Shown here in pieces: positions 23,615 to 32,702 of a DNA stretch of 64,000 nucleotides; within the stretch, counting starts at the first letter, position 1, and each line of letters begins with the position of its first letter. Both the position numbers and the translations under genes were made by a program. Under the pieces are notes generated by a model. That model saw nothing but the letters and a program-made list of their open reading frames with translations, had not been told where the DNA came from and made no database searches. The stretch lies in NCBI RefSeq assembly GCF_001401755.1, contig NZ_KQ474099.1, forward strand, positions 65,926 to 129,925, in the 5' to 3' direction. Source of the stretch: Aquimarina longa SW024. Lineage in GTDB: Bacteria > Bacteroidota > Bacteroidia > Flavobacteriales > Flavobacteriaceae.

Positions 23615-26029
23615 TTATCCTTTTTCTGCTAATCGAAGTATATCTCCAAATACTCCTCTCGCTGTTACAGCAGCTCCTGCTCCTGCTCCTTGAATTACGA
23701 TAGGCTGATCTCCATACGATTCTGTATAAATCTCAAAAATTGAGTCGGAACCTTTCACTTGTCCTAACGCACTACTCTGAGGGACCGAGACTAATTTTAC
23801 ATCTAGATTTCCTTTTTCCTGAGATAGATCTCCCCAAAGATCACCAATATATCGCAATACATGATCAGGTTTTTGCTCTTCTTTAATTTTTTGATAAACA
23901 CTATCTAATTCTTTTAACCTTCCTAAAAATTCTTTAGCCTCTCCTGCTCTTAATTCTTCAGGAATTAAATTATGAATCTTAATATCATCAAACTCGTTAC
24001 TTAGATCTAATTCTCTAGCTAAAATTAACAATTTTCGACCTACATCATTTCCACAGAGATCTTCTCTTGGATCTGGTTCTGTAAAACCATTATCAATAGC
24101 CTCTTGTAAAACTTCGCTAAACAGTCGTTTTTCTATAGAGAACGTATTAAATAAATAACTTAATGATCCCGAGAACACTCCTTTTATCCTTGTTATATTC
24201 TCTCCTGATAAGTGTAATAACTTAATGGTATCTATTAATGGCAGACCAGCACCTACATTAGTTTCGTACAAATATTGTTTTTGATTCTCTTCTAATTTAA
24301 CTCTCAGTTCTTTATAAAAATCAAAACTTAATGTATTTGCTACTTTATTAGAAGACACCAAGTCAAAACCATGCGCTACTAAATGTATATAATGCTTAGT
24401 AAAATCCTGGCTTGCTGTATTATCAATAGCTATTAAGTTTTCTAAATGGTGTTTATCTGCAAACTGTATAATATCATCAATCGTATATGAAACTCCATGT
24501 TCTACAATCTCACTTTCCCAGTTTTGATCTATTCCGGTTTGATCAAAAAGTACTTTCTTAGAGTTTGCTACAGCAAAAATATTAATTGCTATTTTTTTTC
24601 GTTTTTCAATCTGATTAGACGATTTTAAAATCTGATTTATCAAAGTACCTCCTACCAATCCATGACCAAATATAGCTACATTGATTTTTTTTGCAATTTC
24701 AAAAATTTCTCCATGAATTACATTTAACGCTCGATGTAATTGCTCTTTACGCACCACCAAACTCACATTTTTACCCGTAACGGTGTTATTAAACAATAAA
24801 GGAATTACTTGATTCTTTATTAATGCATTGTATGGTTTATGAAACGTACTTAAATCCTGACCTATAATAGAGATTACAGATACATTCTCTTCTATAGTTA
24901 TACCACTTACATCGCGCTTATAGAAGTCGGACTCAAACTCTTGTTCTAATACAGACTTAGCTTCTTTTGCTTTATCCGCTTCGACAACAAAACCTATTCC
25001 TCGCTCTGATGAGCCTTGTGAGATTATACTAACACTGATATTCTTATGAGCTAATGCTCTAAATATCCTTGCATCCACTCCTACTTTACCTAAGAGTCCT
25101 CTTCCTTCGAGATTTATCAGTGCCACATGCTCTAATACAGATAGCGATTTTATTCCTTTTTCACTAGCCTCTGCAGTTATTAGAGTTCCTTTATTTTTAT
25201 AATTAAATGTATTTAAAATCCTAAGTGGAATATTTTTCTCTATCAGAGGTATAATTGTTTTAGCATGTAAAATATTGGCTCCAAAATACGCTAATTCATT
25301 TGCCTCTGTAAATGATAATTTTTCGATTTTTTGGGCATCAGGTACTAAATCTGGGTTAGCAGTATAAATCCCATTTACATGAGTGAAGTTTTGCAGTTCT
25401 TCAGCCTCTAAATAGTTTGCTAGTAATGAAGCCGTATAATTACTCCCATTTCTACCTAAAGTCGTTGTCTCATTCTTAGTATTAGATGCAATAAAACCTG
25501 TAACTATATTTACTGTAGTGCCATTATATTCTTGAAAATGATTAATAACATTCTCTTTTGATAATTTATCTAACGGCTGTGCATCTCCAAACTGATCATC
25601 AGTAATGATAAGATCTCTACTATCAGTAAATTTAGCATTGATATTTTTTCCTTTGAGAATTTGTGTTACCAATTTTGCAGAAACAACCTCTCCCTGCGAC
25701 AATACTTGATCTTTTATTCTCTTACTATAATCTCCCAAAAGAGAAACACCTTCAAAAAGTTTATCTAATGTTTCGAACTCTCTTGAAAAATCAATATCTA
25801 AAAAATCAGCTTTTTGATACTCTTTAAAAGATTCAAACTCTTTTTGATAACTTTGATTTTTTACTGCTTTTTCAAGAATCTCTTCGAGCTCATTAGTGGT
25901 ATTCCCTCTTGCAGAAAGCACAACTGTAATTTTCTCTCCATTCTTCACTTTATCCTCGATAATATCGATAACTGTATGAATTCCTTTTCCGTTAGCTAAT
26001 GATTTTCCTCCAAATTTTAAAACTTTCAT
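23615..26029 (-). CDS. thrA: Bifunctional aspartokinase/homoserine dehydrogenase
   Basis: An 804-residue fusion. Residues about 1-285 are the aspartokinase domain (KFGGKSLANGKG, where most kinases have KFGGTSVAN; TTLGRNGSNYTASLLA), then ACT regulatory repeats to about 450, then homoserine dehydrogenase from the Rossmann motif NVAIFGHGLVGGTLINQIL to the end. It makes aspartyl phosphate and reduces the semialdehyde to homoserine, the carbon skeleton for methionine. Its place between metX and metZ, under a SAM riboswitch, dedicates it to methionine supply. The Thr-to-Lys change in the kinase motif is worth noting but is probably a lineage trait. Confidence 0.93.
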   Translation of the reverse strand: MKVLKFGGKSLANGKGIHTVIDIIEDKVKNGEKITVVLSARGNTTNELEEILEKAVKNQSYQKEFESFKEYQKADFLDIDFSREFETLDKLFEGVSLLGDYSKRIKDQVLSQGEVVSAKLVTQILKGKNINAKFTDSRDLIITDDQFGDAQPLDKLSKENVINHFQEYNGTTVNIVTGFIASNTKNETTTLGRNGSNYTASLLANYLEAEELQNFTHVNGIYTANPDLVPDAQKIEKLSFTEANELAYFGANILHAKTIIPLIEKNIPLRILNTFNYKNKGTLITAEASEKGIKSLSVLEHVALINLEGRGLLGKVGVDARIFRALAHKNISVSIISQGSSERGIGFVVEADKAKEAKSVLEQEFESDFYKRDVSGITIEENVSVISIIGQDLSTFHKPYNALIKNQVIPLLFNNTVTGKNVSLVVRKEQLHRALNVIHGEIFEIAKKINVAIFGHGLVGGTLINQILKSSNQIEKRKKIAINIFAVANSKKVLFDQTGIDQNWESEIVEHGVSYTIDDIIQFADKHHLENLIAIDNTASQDFTKHYIHLVAHGFDLVSSNKVANTLSFDFYKELRVKLEENQKQYLYETNVGAGLPLIDTIKLLHLSGENITRIKGVFSGSLSYLFNTFSIEKRLFSEVLQEAIDNGFTEPDPREDLCGNDVGRKLLILARELDLSNEFDDIKIHNLIPEELRAGEAKEFLGRLKELDSVYQKIKEEQKPDHVLRYIGDLWGDLSQEKGNLDVKLVSVPQSSALGQVKGSDSIFEIYTESYGDQPIVIQGAGAGAAVTARGVFGDILRLAEKG

Positions 26030-26040
26030 TTTTTTATTCT

Positions 26041-27003
26041 TTAAAACACATCCTTTAATAATGTGCTTAATTGTTCAAATTCTATTAAAAAAGCATCATG
26101 ACCATGAACAGAGTTTACTATTCCATGAGTAACATTTTGCTGTAGTTGTCTTAGTTTTTCGAATGTAATTTTATCCTCTTCTGCTGTAAAAAAAAGATCC
26201 GAATCTACACTTATGATATGAATATTAGATTGTATTGCTCTAACCACTTCTTCAAAATCATTTCTACCTTTTATGATATCAATATTTGCCAAAATATAAT
26301 TTAGTTGTTTATATGCAGACAATGTAAATCTAGTATCCAATTTTTTTCCATGATGTAACAACCAACTTTCGACATTATAAACCTCTTGCTCCTTATTATA
26401 AGTTCTATCAAATTTTTGGTTTAATGATTTTGGCGTTCTGTAAATTATCATAGCATGCAATCTTGCATCATGCACAGGGTTCTTAGAATTCAATAAAATT
26501 TGTTCTTGCACCAAACAATTAGCTTTTAACCAGTCTGTAGATTTCCAATCTGTAGCAATAGGTATCAAATTTTTAATCAAATTAGGGCTAAGAACTGCTA
26601 ACTCCCAGGCTATTCCTCCACCAACAGATCCTCCAATAACGGCATACAAATCATTAATCTGTAATGACCTTAATCCCTCTAAAAAAATAGCTGCAATATC
26701 ACGTGCATTAAATAGTTTATAATCTTTAATTAGATTTTTTTCTACTCCATCATATCCATTTCCGGGAATATTAAAACACAAAATTGTATATTGATTAGTA
26801 TCAATACATTTACCTTCTCCTACTAAGCCATTCCACCAACCTCCTTCTCCGCATACTGTAGAATTACCCGTAAGTGCATGGTTAATCAATACTATTGGGG
26901 CTTGATAAAGAGGTTTTCCAAACAATTGATATGTAAGTGGAATTTGCTCAATACATTTACCTTCTGTGGTTGTAATGTTATAGATGTCTAATTTTTGAAG
27001 CAT
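26041..27003 (-). CDS. metX: Homoserine O-acetyltransferase-like alpha/beta hydrolase
   Basis: A 320-residue protein of the MetX alpha/beta-hydrolase family. The nucleophile elbow is VIGGSVGGGIAWELA (usual GGSMGG), and the other triad residues are likely Asp in VDSDLFFTAEED and His in VHGHDAFLIE. ALTGNSTVCGEGGWW forms the oxyanion-side loop. It activates homoserine with acetyl-CoA for sulfhydrylation by MetY or MetZ, encoded on both sides. Slightly shorter than the usual 350-380 residues, with no obvious gap in the catalytic core. Confidence 0.87.
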   Translation of the reverse strand: MLQKLDIYNITTTEGKCIEQIPLTYQLFGKPLYQAPIVLINHALTGNSTVCGEGGWWNGLVGEGKCIDTNQYTILCFNIPGNGYDGVEKNLIKDYKLFNARDIAAIFLEGLRSLQINDLYAVIGGSVGGGIAWELAVLSPNLIKNLIPIATDWKSTDWLKANCLVQEQILLNSKNPVHDARLHAMIIYRTPKSLNQKFDRTYNKEQEVYNVESWLLHHGKKLDTRFTLSAYKQLNYILANIDIIKGRNDFEEVVRAIQSNIHIISVDSDLFFTAEEDKITFEKLRQLQQNVTHGIVNSVHGHDAFLIEFEQLSTLLKDVF

Positions 27004-27021
27004 AAAAGGATAATCTAATCT

Positions 27022-28311
27022 TTATTTTATAGTTTCACTAACTTTTGAAAATGCACCTTTTAAATCTTCTTTCAGATCTTCAATATCTTCTAATCCAACA
27101 GACAATCGTATCAAATCCTGAGTTACCCCTGTAGATTCTTGTTTTACTGGATCTAGTTGCTGATGCGTTGTACTTGCTGGATGAATTATTAAAGATTTTG
27201 TATCTCCAATATTCGCTAGAAGAGAGAAGATTTTGGTTTCGTTTGCTATCGTTTTAGCAGAATCAAACCCTCCTTTTACTCCAAAAGTTACAATACCACT
27301 TTGTCCTTTTGGCAAATATTCCTGAGCTAACGTATAATATGAATCATTTTTAAGCCCTGGATATTTTACCCAAGTTACTTCTTCTTGTTTCTCTAACCAT
27401 TGTGCCAGTTCTAATGCATTTTGACTATGCTTTTGTATTCTAATTTCTAATGTTTCTAACCCTTGTAAGATCTGAAATGCATTAAATGGACTTAATGCTG
27501 CTCCATAATCTCGTAATCCTTCTATCCTAACCTTAGCTATAAATGCCGCAGCTCCCAATGCATCATGATATATTAATCCGTGATATCCTGGCGAAGGCTC
27601 TGTAAACTCTGGGAATTTACCACTAGACCAGTCAAAAGTTCCTGCATCAATAATCACCCCTCCTAGCGATGTACCATTACCGCTTATATATTTAGTTAGC
27701 GAATGAATTACAATGTTGGCTCCATGTGCTATAGGGTTTAATAATGCAGGTGTAGCTACAGTATTATCAACTACTAAAGGTATTTTATGTGTTTTTGCTT
27801 GTGCAGAAATTACTTTTAAATCTAATACATCTAACTTAGGGTTTCCCAAAGATTCTACAAAAAAGACTCGTGTATTCTCTTGGACAGCATTTTTAAAGTC
27901 ATCGGGGTTTGATGGATCTACAAACGTAGTTGTTATCCCTAATCTAGGTAATGTAACACTTAATAAATTATATGTCCCTCCATATAAACTACTAGAGGCT
28001 ACGATATGATCACCTGCTTTTAGCAATGTTAATAAGGCAGTACTAATTGCTGCAGTACCAGAAGCTGTTACTACTGATGCAATACCACCTTCTAAAGTAG
28101 CGAGACGTTGTTCTAAAATATCATTCGTAGGATTATTCAATCTAGTATAAATAAACCCTGATTCAGATAGGTTGAATAGATTAGCTGCATGATCTGCATT
28201 ATCAAAAACATATGATGTTGTTTGATAAATAGGTACTGCTCTAGTACCTCCATTAGCAGATACATCATGACCTGCATGTAAAGCTGCTGTTGCTAATTTT
28301 TGTGAACTCAT
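27022..28311 (-). CDS. metY: O-acetylhomoserine sulfhydrylase (aminocarboxypropyltransferase)
   Basis: A 429-residue PLP enzyme of the Cys/Met family, in the longer MetY form with inserts around residues 225-260 (PEFTEPSPGYHGLIYHDALG). The PLP lysine is in VIHSLTKYISGNGTSLGG. It adds sulfide to O-acetylhomoserine to give homocysteine, joining the sulfide from sulfite reductase to the homoserine branch. First gene of the operon metY-metX-thrA-osmC-metZ, transcribed behind a SAM-I riboswitch whose 3' end lies about 135 nt upstream. Confidence 0.92.
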   Translation of the reverse strand: MSSQKLATAALHAGHDVSANGGTRAVPIYQTTSYVFDNADHAANLFNLSESGFIYTRLNNPTNDILEQRLATLEGGIASVVTASGTAAISTALLTLLKAGDHIVASSSLYGGTYNLLSVTLPRLGITTTFVDPSNPDDFKNAVQENTRVFFVESLGNPKLDVLDLKVISAQAKTHKIPLVVDNTVATPALLNPIAHGANIVIHSLTKYISGNGTSLGGVIIDAGTFDWSSGKFPEFTEPSPGYHGLIYHDALGAAAFIAKVRIEGLRDYGAALSPFNAFQILQGLETLEIRIQKHSQNALELAQWLEKQEEVTWVKYPGLKNDSYYTLAQEYLPKGQSGIVTFGVKGGFDSAKTIANETKIFSLLANIGDTKSLIIHPASTTHQQLDPVKQESTGVTQDLIRLSVGLEDIEDLKEDLKGAFSKVSETIK

Positions 28312-28362
28312 AATTTTCTAATTTAAATTTTAAAAATTTGTAAATAAAACCCAAATACGCCA

Positions 28363-28386
28363 AACACTATAATTAAACTAAGTGTT
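28363..28386 (-). other. Small hairpin in the metY leader
   Basis: AACACT (28363-28368) and AGTGTT (28381-28386) can pair across a 12-nt loop, about 50 nt upstream of the metY start. It could take part in the riboswitch output, but the stem is short. Confidence 0.25.
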
Positions 28387-28418
28387 ATGTATGTAGAAAA
28401 TTAAAAAGAAAGGAAACG

Positions 28419-28442
28419 ACAATTATTTAGAATTATAATTGT
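28419..28442 (-). terminator. Possible attenuator hairpin in the SAM-I leader
   Basis: On the minus strand ACAATTAT and ATAATTGT form an 8-bp stem directly 3' of the aptamer, followed by CGTTTCCTTTCTTTTT. The T-rich tail suggests a transcription-termination expression platform. The stem is AT-rich and weak, so this is tentative. Confidence 0.4.
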
Positions 28443-28446
28443 ATCG

Positions 28447-28555
28447 AGTTATCTTCTCTCAATATCAATTGAGATAGAATTTAGCACCTTCTTTAAATAA
28501 ATAAAGGGTTGCTAAGGCTTCACAGGGTCTACTCCCTCCGCCTTTCTTAATAACT
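28447..28555 (-). ncRNA. SAM-I (S-box) riboswitch upstream of metY
   Basis: Read on the minus strand, the conserved S-box core is present in order: AGTTATTAAGAAAGG, GCGGAGGGA, GACCCTGTGAAGCC, TTAGCAACCC, GAAGGTGCTAAATTC, then a P4-type hairpin and GAAGATAACT. The outer AGTTAT (5') and ATAACT (3') close stem P1. Length is about 109 nt, usual for the class. It binds S-adenosylmethionine and by established knowledge lowers expression when SAM is high. It controls the metY-metX-thrA-osmC-metZ operon. Confidence 0.94.
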
Positions 28556-28583
28556 TACTAAATATGTATAAGAAACTTAAGTG

Positions 28584-28591
28584 CAAACTTA
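28584..28591 (-). promoter_or_regulatory. Promoter -7 element of the met operon
   Basis: Minus-strand TAAGTTTG matches TAnnTTTG and lies about 29 nt upstream of the 5' edge of the SAM-I aptamer, the right place for a leader start near 28577. No good -33 TTG is visible. Confidence 0.5.
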
Positions 28592-28693
28592 GTAATTATT
28601 TTTAAATCACATCATTTTTCTTTAAAAAAATATTTTGTTTACTAATAAAAGATTAATCATACGTTAAAAGCTTTTTAATATTACCATTTTTTT

Positions 28694-28701
28694 TACCTTT
28701 G
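28694..28701 (+). promoter_or_regulatory. Promoter -7 element of metK
   Basis: TACCTTTG is a full match to TAnnTTTG. Transcription would start near 28707, about 10 nt before the SAM-II-like structure. -33 region not clear. Confidence 0.55.
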
Positions 28702-28713
28702 TCGGCATATTTA

Positions 28714-28810
28714 TTAAGGGAAAGATTTGACTGATTGCAACCCAAAATATTTAAACGATAACTTAAGATTAGAAAAACGTTTAAATATTATAAAAATGCT
28801 AAAGCAGTTC
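28714..28810 (+). ncRNA. SAM-II-like riboswitch (H-type pseudoknot) upstream of metK
   Basis: GGG (28718-28720) and CCC (28741-28743) close a 20-nt loop with GATTTGACTGATTGCAA, similar to the SAM-II core AUUUAACC...AUUGCAA. Downstream is GCTAAAG (28798-28804), the conserved SAM-II 3' element, followed by CAGTT (28805-28809), which can pair with GACTG (28729-28733) in the loop to make the pseudoknot. A perfect 12-bp hairpin (28746-28757 with 28778-28789) is inserted between the two parts. The class is best known from alphaproteobacterial met genes. Gene context (metK) supports SAM sensing. The closing stem is short, so an alignment is needed to be sure. Confidence 0.68.
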
Positions 28811-28881
28811 GATTTAAAAATAATATTTCGAAAGCTTCACATCGCAATTGCGTCTAACTTTTTCTATAAAAACAATAACTA

Positions 28882-30138
28882 ATGGCATATTTATTTACTT
28901 CAGAAAGTGTATCTGAAGGGCACCCAGATAAAGTAGCAGATCAAATCAGTGATGCATTATTAGATAATTTTTTAGCTTTTGATGAAGACTCTAAAGTAGC
29001 TTGTGAAACTCTGGTTACTACAGGGCAGGTCGTTCTTGCTGGAGAAGTAAAATCTAAAACATACCTTGATGTACAACATATTGCAAGAGAAGTAATCAAT
29101 ACAATTGGGTATACTAAAGGAGCATATCAGTTTAGTGGAGATTCTTGTGGTGTAATCTCATTAATTCATGAGCAATCACAAGATATTAACCAAGGTGTTG
29201 ACAGGGACACTAAAGAAGAGCAAGGAGCTGGCGACCAAGGAATGATGTTTGGGTATGCCACCAAAGAAACTGCTAATTATATGCCTTTAGCTCTTGATAT
29301 TTCTCATAAGATATTAATAGAATTAGCTAAATTAAGGCGTGAAGGAACAGAAATTCCATACTTACGCCCTGATTCTAAAAGTCAGGTAACTATAGAGTAT
29401 AGTGATGACAATATACCTCAGCGTATTGTTGCTATAGTTGTATCTACGCAGCATGATGATTTTGATGCTGATGATGAGACAATGCTTAGTAAAATAAAAA
29501 AAGATATTGTTTCTATCTTGATCCCACGTGTAGTTGCTCAGTTACCAGAATACATTCAGCAACTTTTTAATGATCAGATTACATACCATATCAACCCTAC
29601 TGGAAAATTTGTAATCGGAGGTCCTCATGGAGATACAGGGCTTACAGGAAGAAAAATTATTGTAGATACCTATGGTGGAAAAGGAGCTCATGGAGGTGGT
29701 GCTTTTTCTGGTAAAGATCCTAGCAAAGTAGATCGATCTGCTGCATATGCATCTAGACATATCGCTAAGAACTTAGTAGCAGCAGGAGTAGCTAGCGAAG
29801 TATTAGTACAAGTTTCTTATGCAATTGGTGTAGTTGAACCTACCTCTATTTTTGTTGACACTTATGGAACGAGTACTTTAGAGTTAACAGATGGAGAAAT
29901 AGCAGAAAAAATAAGTGAAATCTTTGATATGCGCCCAGCTGCTATAGAAGAACGCCTTAAACTACGAAATCCAATCTATCAAGAAACTGCTGCATATGGA
30001 CATATGGGAAAAGAACCGAAAGTTATAACAAAGGTTTTTAAAAGTCCTTACTCTGGTAAAATTGAAAAACAAGTAGAGCTCTTTACTTGGGAAAAATTAG
30101 ATTATGTAGAAAAAGTAAAAAAATCCTTTAACATATAG
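28882..30138 (+). CDS. metK: S-adenosylmethionine synthase
   Basis: A 418-residue enzyme with all family signatures: [20 protein letters not shown] at the N-terminus, the ATP-binding [12 protein letters not shown], the second substrate loop [20 protein letters not shown] and [19 protein letters not shown]. It makes SAM from methionine and ATP in the cytoplasm. Divergent from the methionine biosynthesis operon and preceded by a SAM-II-like leader, so the product probably controls its own synthesis. Start ATG is 75 nt downstream of the aptamer. A short insert near residue 190 ([11 protein letters not shown]) is usual in Bacteroidota MetK. Confidence 0.97.
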   Translation: MAYLFTSESVSEGHPDKVADQISDALLDNFLAFDEDSKVACETLVTTGQVVLAGEVKSKTYLDVQHIAREVINTIGYTKGAYQFSGDSCGVISLIHEQSQDINQGVDRDTKEEQGAGDQGMMFGYATKETANYMPLALDISHKILIELAKLRREGTEIPYLRPDSKSQVTIEYSDDNIPQRIVAIVVSTQHDDFDADDETMLSKIKKDIVSILIPRVVAQLPEYIQQLFNDQITYHINPTGKFVIGGPHGDTGLTGRKIIVDTYGGKGAHGGGAFSGKDPSKVDRSAAYASRHIAKNLVAAGVASEVLVQVSYAIGVVEPTSIFVDTYGTSTLELTDGEIAEKISEIFDMRPAAIEERLKLRNPIYQETAAYGHMGKEPKVITKVFKSPYSGKIEKQVELFTWEKLDYVEKVKKSFNI

Positions 30139-30353
30139 CATTCATCAGATATAATCACCTTTTATCGATTTCTTGTTAAGTCCTATTTAAAATGAGGTTT
30201 ACACGTAGCAAAAAACCAAGTATTATTACTATTTTTGCACTATAATCACACAATGATACCTAACATATCTATTTAGAAAGGGAAATAATGCTGATATGGT
30301 TTTTTTAGAATTTCAGTGTATCATTAACAATTAATACATTAAAATTTAGGAAA

Positions 30354-30713
30354 ATGAAATTAAAACTTGCAATACAAATTAGTTTTCTTCTAATCTGCGC
30401 TATATGTTTTAGTCAGGATTTTGAAAATGAACTTACTTCTATAAAAACTATTGATAACCAGATCAAAGAAGAGCAGTATGGTACTCCCGAAATTACTGTT
30501 ATTGATCGTCTGGTATTAAAAACTACTATAGAAAAAAACGATACTAATTACAGTAAAAAAGAATGGAGAAAAATCAAAAAACAACTCCGTAAAAACAAAA
30601 AAAGAATATATAGTACTAAAAACAGTATACATACTTCTAAAACAATAGATACTATATATTTAAACATCCCTGCATACAACATTAACCAGAAATCTCGTTT
30701 ATCTGGATGGTAA
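30354..30713 (+). CDS. Small secreted protein with KEWRKIKK motif (paralogue 1)
   Basis: A 119-residue protein with a signal peptide (hydrophobic stretch to residue ~20, ending CFSQ). The mature part ends in a basic segment KKEWRKIKKQLRKNKKRIY and then DTIYLNIPAYN. The same C-terminal plan occurs in the next gene (31037-31408), so the two are tandem paralogues. No family recognised. Location is periplasm or outside. Strong terminator at 30741. The conserved basic helix could bind nucleic acid, peptidoglycan or another acidic partner, which is only a guess. Confidence 0.6.
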   Translation: MKLKLAIQISFLLICAICFSQDFENELTSIKTIDNQIKEEQYGTPEITVIDRLVLKTTIEKNDTNYSKKEWRKIKKQLRKNKKRIYSTKNSIHTSKTIDTIYLNIPAYNINQKSRLSGW

Positions 30714-30740
30714 AATAATAATTCTATTAAAAAACTAATA

Positions 30741-30787
30741 AAGAGCTACATTTTCATAAAAAACATGAAAATGTAGCTCTTTTTTTA
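30741..30787 (+). terminator. Strong rho-independent terminator
   Basis: AAGAGCTACATTTTCAT (30741-30757) pairs perfectly with the arm 30765-30781, then a T run. It ends the small secreted protein gene. Confidence 0.93.
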
Positions 30788-31036
30788 TTAAGAAACACCT
30801 CTACTCTTTAGTATTTTTCTTATCAAAACTTAGAATATACCATTAAAAAAACAGTCATTTTTTTAGTGGTATATTCCCCGTATTTTATGTGGTTTATCCG
30901 TAGCAAAAACTCAGTTAATATCACTATATTAGTAACTGAATATCAGACACTTATTAAGACCCTAAATTTTACAAAAATCTTAATAATTAGTTTTGATTTC
31001 ACATCTATAAATACTAATGATTCAAAACCTAAAAAA

Positions 31037-31408
31037 ATGAAAATCATTCTTACTACAGTAGTATTATTATGGATATCATATTCATCAATAGGGCAAAGTA
31101 ATACAACTGAATTTGAGCCTAGTAGTGTTAGTATTAACAATACACCTCAAAAAAACAATCATTCTTATACTAATGGACTGATCGACTCCCAAGAAATTGC
31201 TCCTACTTATGCAAAAACAACAAACACGCAACCTGTAAATATTAACCAGTATCGCATAAAAGAATGGAGAAAAATCAAAAAGAAAATTTTAAATAACAAA
31301 AAACGATTATTGAATAATAAAGAACGTATATACACTTCTAAAATACTAGACACTGTATATTTAAATATCCCATACCATAGTAAAGAATCTTACTTATCTA
31401 GTTGGTAA
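31037..31408 (+). CDS. Small secreted protein with KEWRKIKK motif (paralogue 2)
   Basis: ATG at 31037 gives 123 residues with a clean signal peptide (MKIILTTVVLLWISYSSIGQ). An open frame extends upstream to 30866 but would bury the signal peptide, so I reject the longer start. The mature N-terminal half is Asn/Thr-rich and unlike paralogue 1. The C-terminal half repeats it: KEWRKIKKKILNNKKRL, RIYTSKILDTVYLNIP, ending SSW. No known domain. The two genes probably arose by tandem duplication with divergence of the linker. Confidence 0.58.
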   Translation: MKIILTTVVLLWISYSSIGQSNTTEFEPSSVSINNTPQKNNHSYTNGLIDSQEIAPTYAKTTNTQPVNINQYRIKEWRKIKKKILNNKKRLLNNKERIYTSKILDTVYLNIPYHSKESYLSSW

Positions 31409-31811
31409 AAAAATAAATTACCCTGTAATACCCCCCTTTCCTAAAATCCTCTCCCCAAATAGAAAAAGACCTAACACTTGACTTTTTGGGGAGGATTGAG
31501 GGAGAAGTTGCCTATCCTCAAAACACTAATACTACTTTTTTGATCACATTAATAAAACTTTTTTTGCCCTCATCAGCCAACAATCTAAGAGCAAGCCCCA
31601 CAAGGGGGTATATAAAAAACTTAATCATTTCGATACAAACACTGAGGGATTAAGCCCTTAATGGGAATAAAAATAGATCCTATAAATAAAATCAAAATAG
31701 ATCTTACAAGTATTAATATCAACAATAATTTAGGTTTTAACATTGAGGAAGTTATCTAAAGTTACATATCTAGCAAGAGACCAATTAAAGTAAAATATAA
31801 AAACTCTAGAT
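31409..31811. other. 403-bp gene-free stretch with an inverted repeat
   Basis: Contains AATCCTCTCCCCAAA (31445-31459) and TTTGGGGAGGATT (31495-31507), an imperfect stem with a 35-nt loop and no T run. A later part (about 31580-31680) has GAGCAAGCCCCACAAGG and GAGGGATTAAG, loosely like the dispersed repeat at 6356. Nothing coding seen. Confidence 0.4.
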
Positions 31812-32330
31812 CTACTTTCCTATAGTACCTTTAGAAATATTATCTAAAGCCTTAGCAATTGTTGTCAAAATCTCTTCATTATCACTGATACCATGACGGT
31901 TTTTTAAAAACTCAGGATCATTATAAGAAACATTAACAACTCCTTGTTCATCTTGCCATATCAAAATTTTCTGAGGAAGATCCAACCCAACAATTTGAGC
32001 ATTCTGCATCAAAGGAGTTCCTAATTTAGGGTTACCAAACATAATCACTCGTGTTGGGTTTATCTTTAACCCTACTGATGCTGCATTAGCTTGATGATCT
32101 AATTGAGCCACTATCTTTAAATTAGGATTATTAGTTATGATCTCAACAAGTGTATTATACGTATTTTCAAAATCCTGAGTGCTTACTTTTGTAATTACAC
32201 CTTCTCCCCTATTACTATCCATTTCTTTTATTAAATTTATTTCTTTACCCTTAGACGTATCATTTTGTTTTTGATTACAAGATACAATCCCTAATATCAA
32301 TAACAATCCTACTATTTTATAAGTTCGCAT
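31812..32330 (-). CDS. DUF302-domain lipoprotein
   Basis: A 172-residue protein with signal peptide and lipobox LGIVSC (Cys18), then a Lys/Asn linker and a DUF302 domain: YNTLVEIITNNPNLKIVAQL, then MFGNPKLGTPLMQNAQIVGLDLPQKILIW and VSYNDPEFL. DUF302 proteins are small alpha/beta proteins of unknown function, often exported. It is a single gene, divergent from the deoxynucleoside kinase across 372 bp. Nothing suggests horizontal transfer. Confidence 0.85.
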   Translation of the reverse strand: MRTYKIVGLLLILGIVSCNQKQNDTSKGKEINLIKEMDSNRGEGVITKVSTQDFENTYNTLVEIITNNPNLKIVAQLDHQANAASVGLKINPTRVIMFGNPKLGTPLMQNAQIVGLDLPQKILIWQDEQGVVNVSYNDPEFLKNRHGISDNEEILTTIAKALDNISKGTIGK

Positions 32331-32702
32331 TACAAGCCTTTTTAAAAGTTAGTACCAATTAGTCGTTAATCAACATAATAATTACAAATCGCATATACTC
32401 ATTTTCAAATCAATAAAGCATTACCTTATAAACATTAATTCATTTAATAAAATCTATTCATAAAACTATATACACTCTATTTTTTTAAAACTAAAGTAAT
32501 GCGTTTTTTTACTATTAAAACATAATCAAACCAAGCTTTCAATGTCCTTAATATTCATTAAAGAAAGATTCTGAATCAAAAACATACATCTTCTTAAAAT
32601 TCTTTTCCATCCTTTTTTATGTTACTCATAAAATCCACTATATTTACCACCAGACTTTAACTCAATTTTTACAAAAAACACCTCAAGAAAAAAAGATCAA
32701 CT
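32331..32702. other. 372-bp gene-free divergent region
   Basis: AT-rich region between the DUF302 gene and the deoxynucleoside kinase. I see no clear promoter consensus, hairpin or repeat. Confidence 0.4.

Noticed and set aside
30866..31036. Longer N-terminus of the second small secreted protein
   Set aside because: The inner ATG at 31037 starts a perfect signal peptide; the upstream part would bury it.
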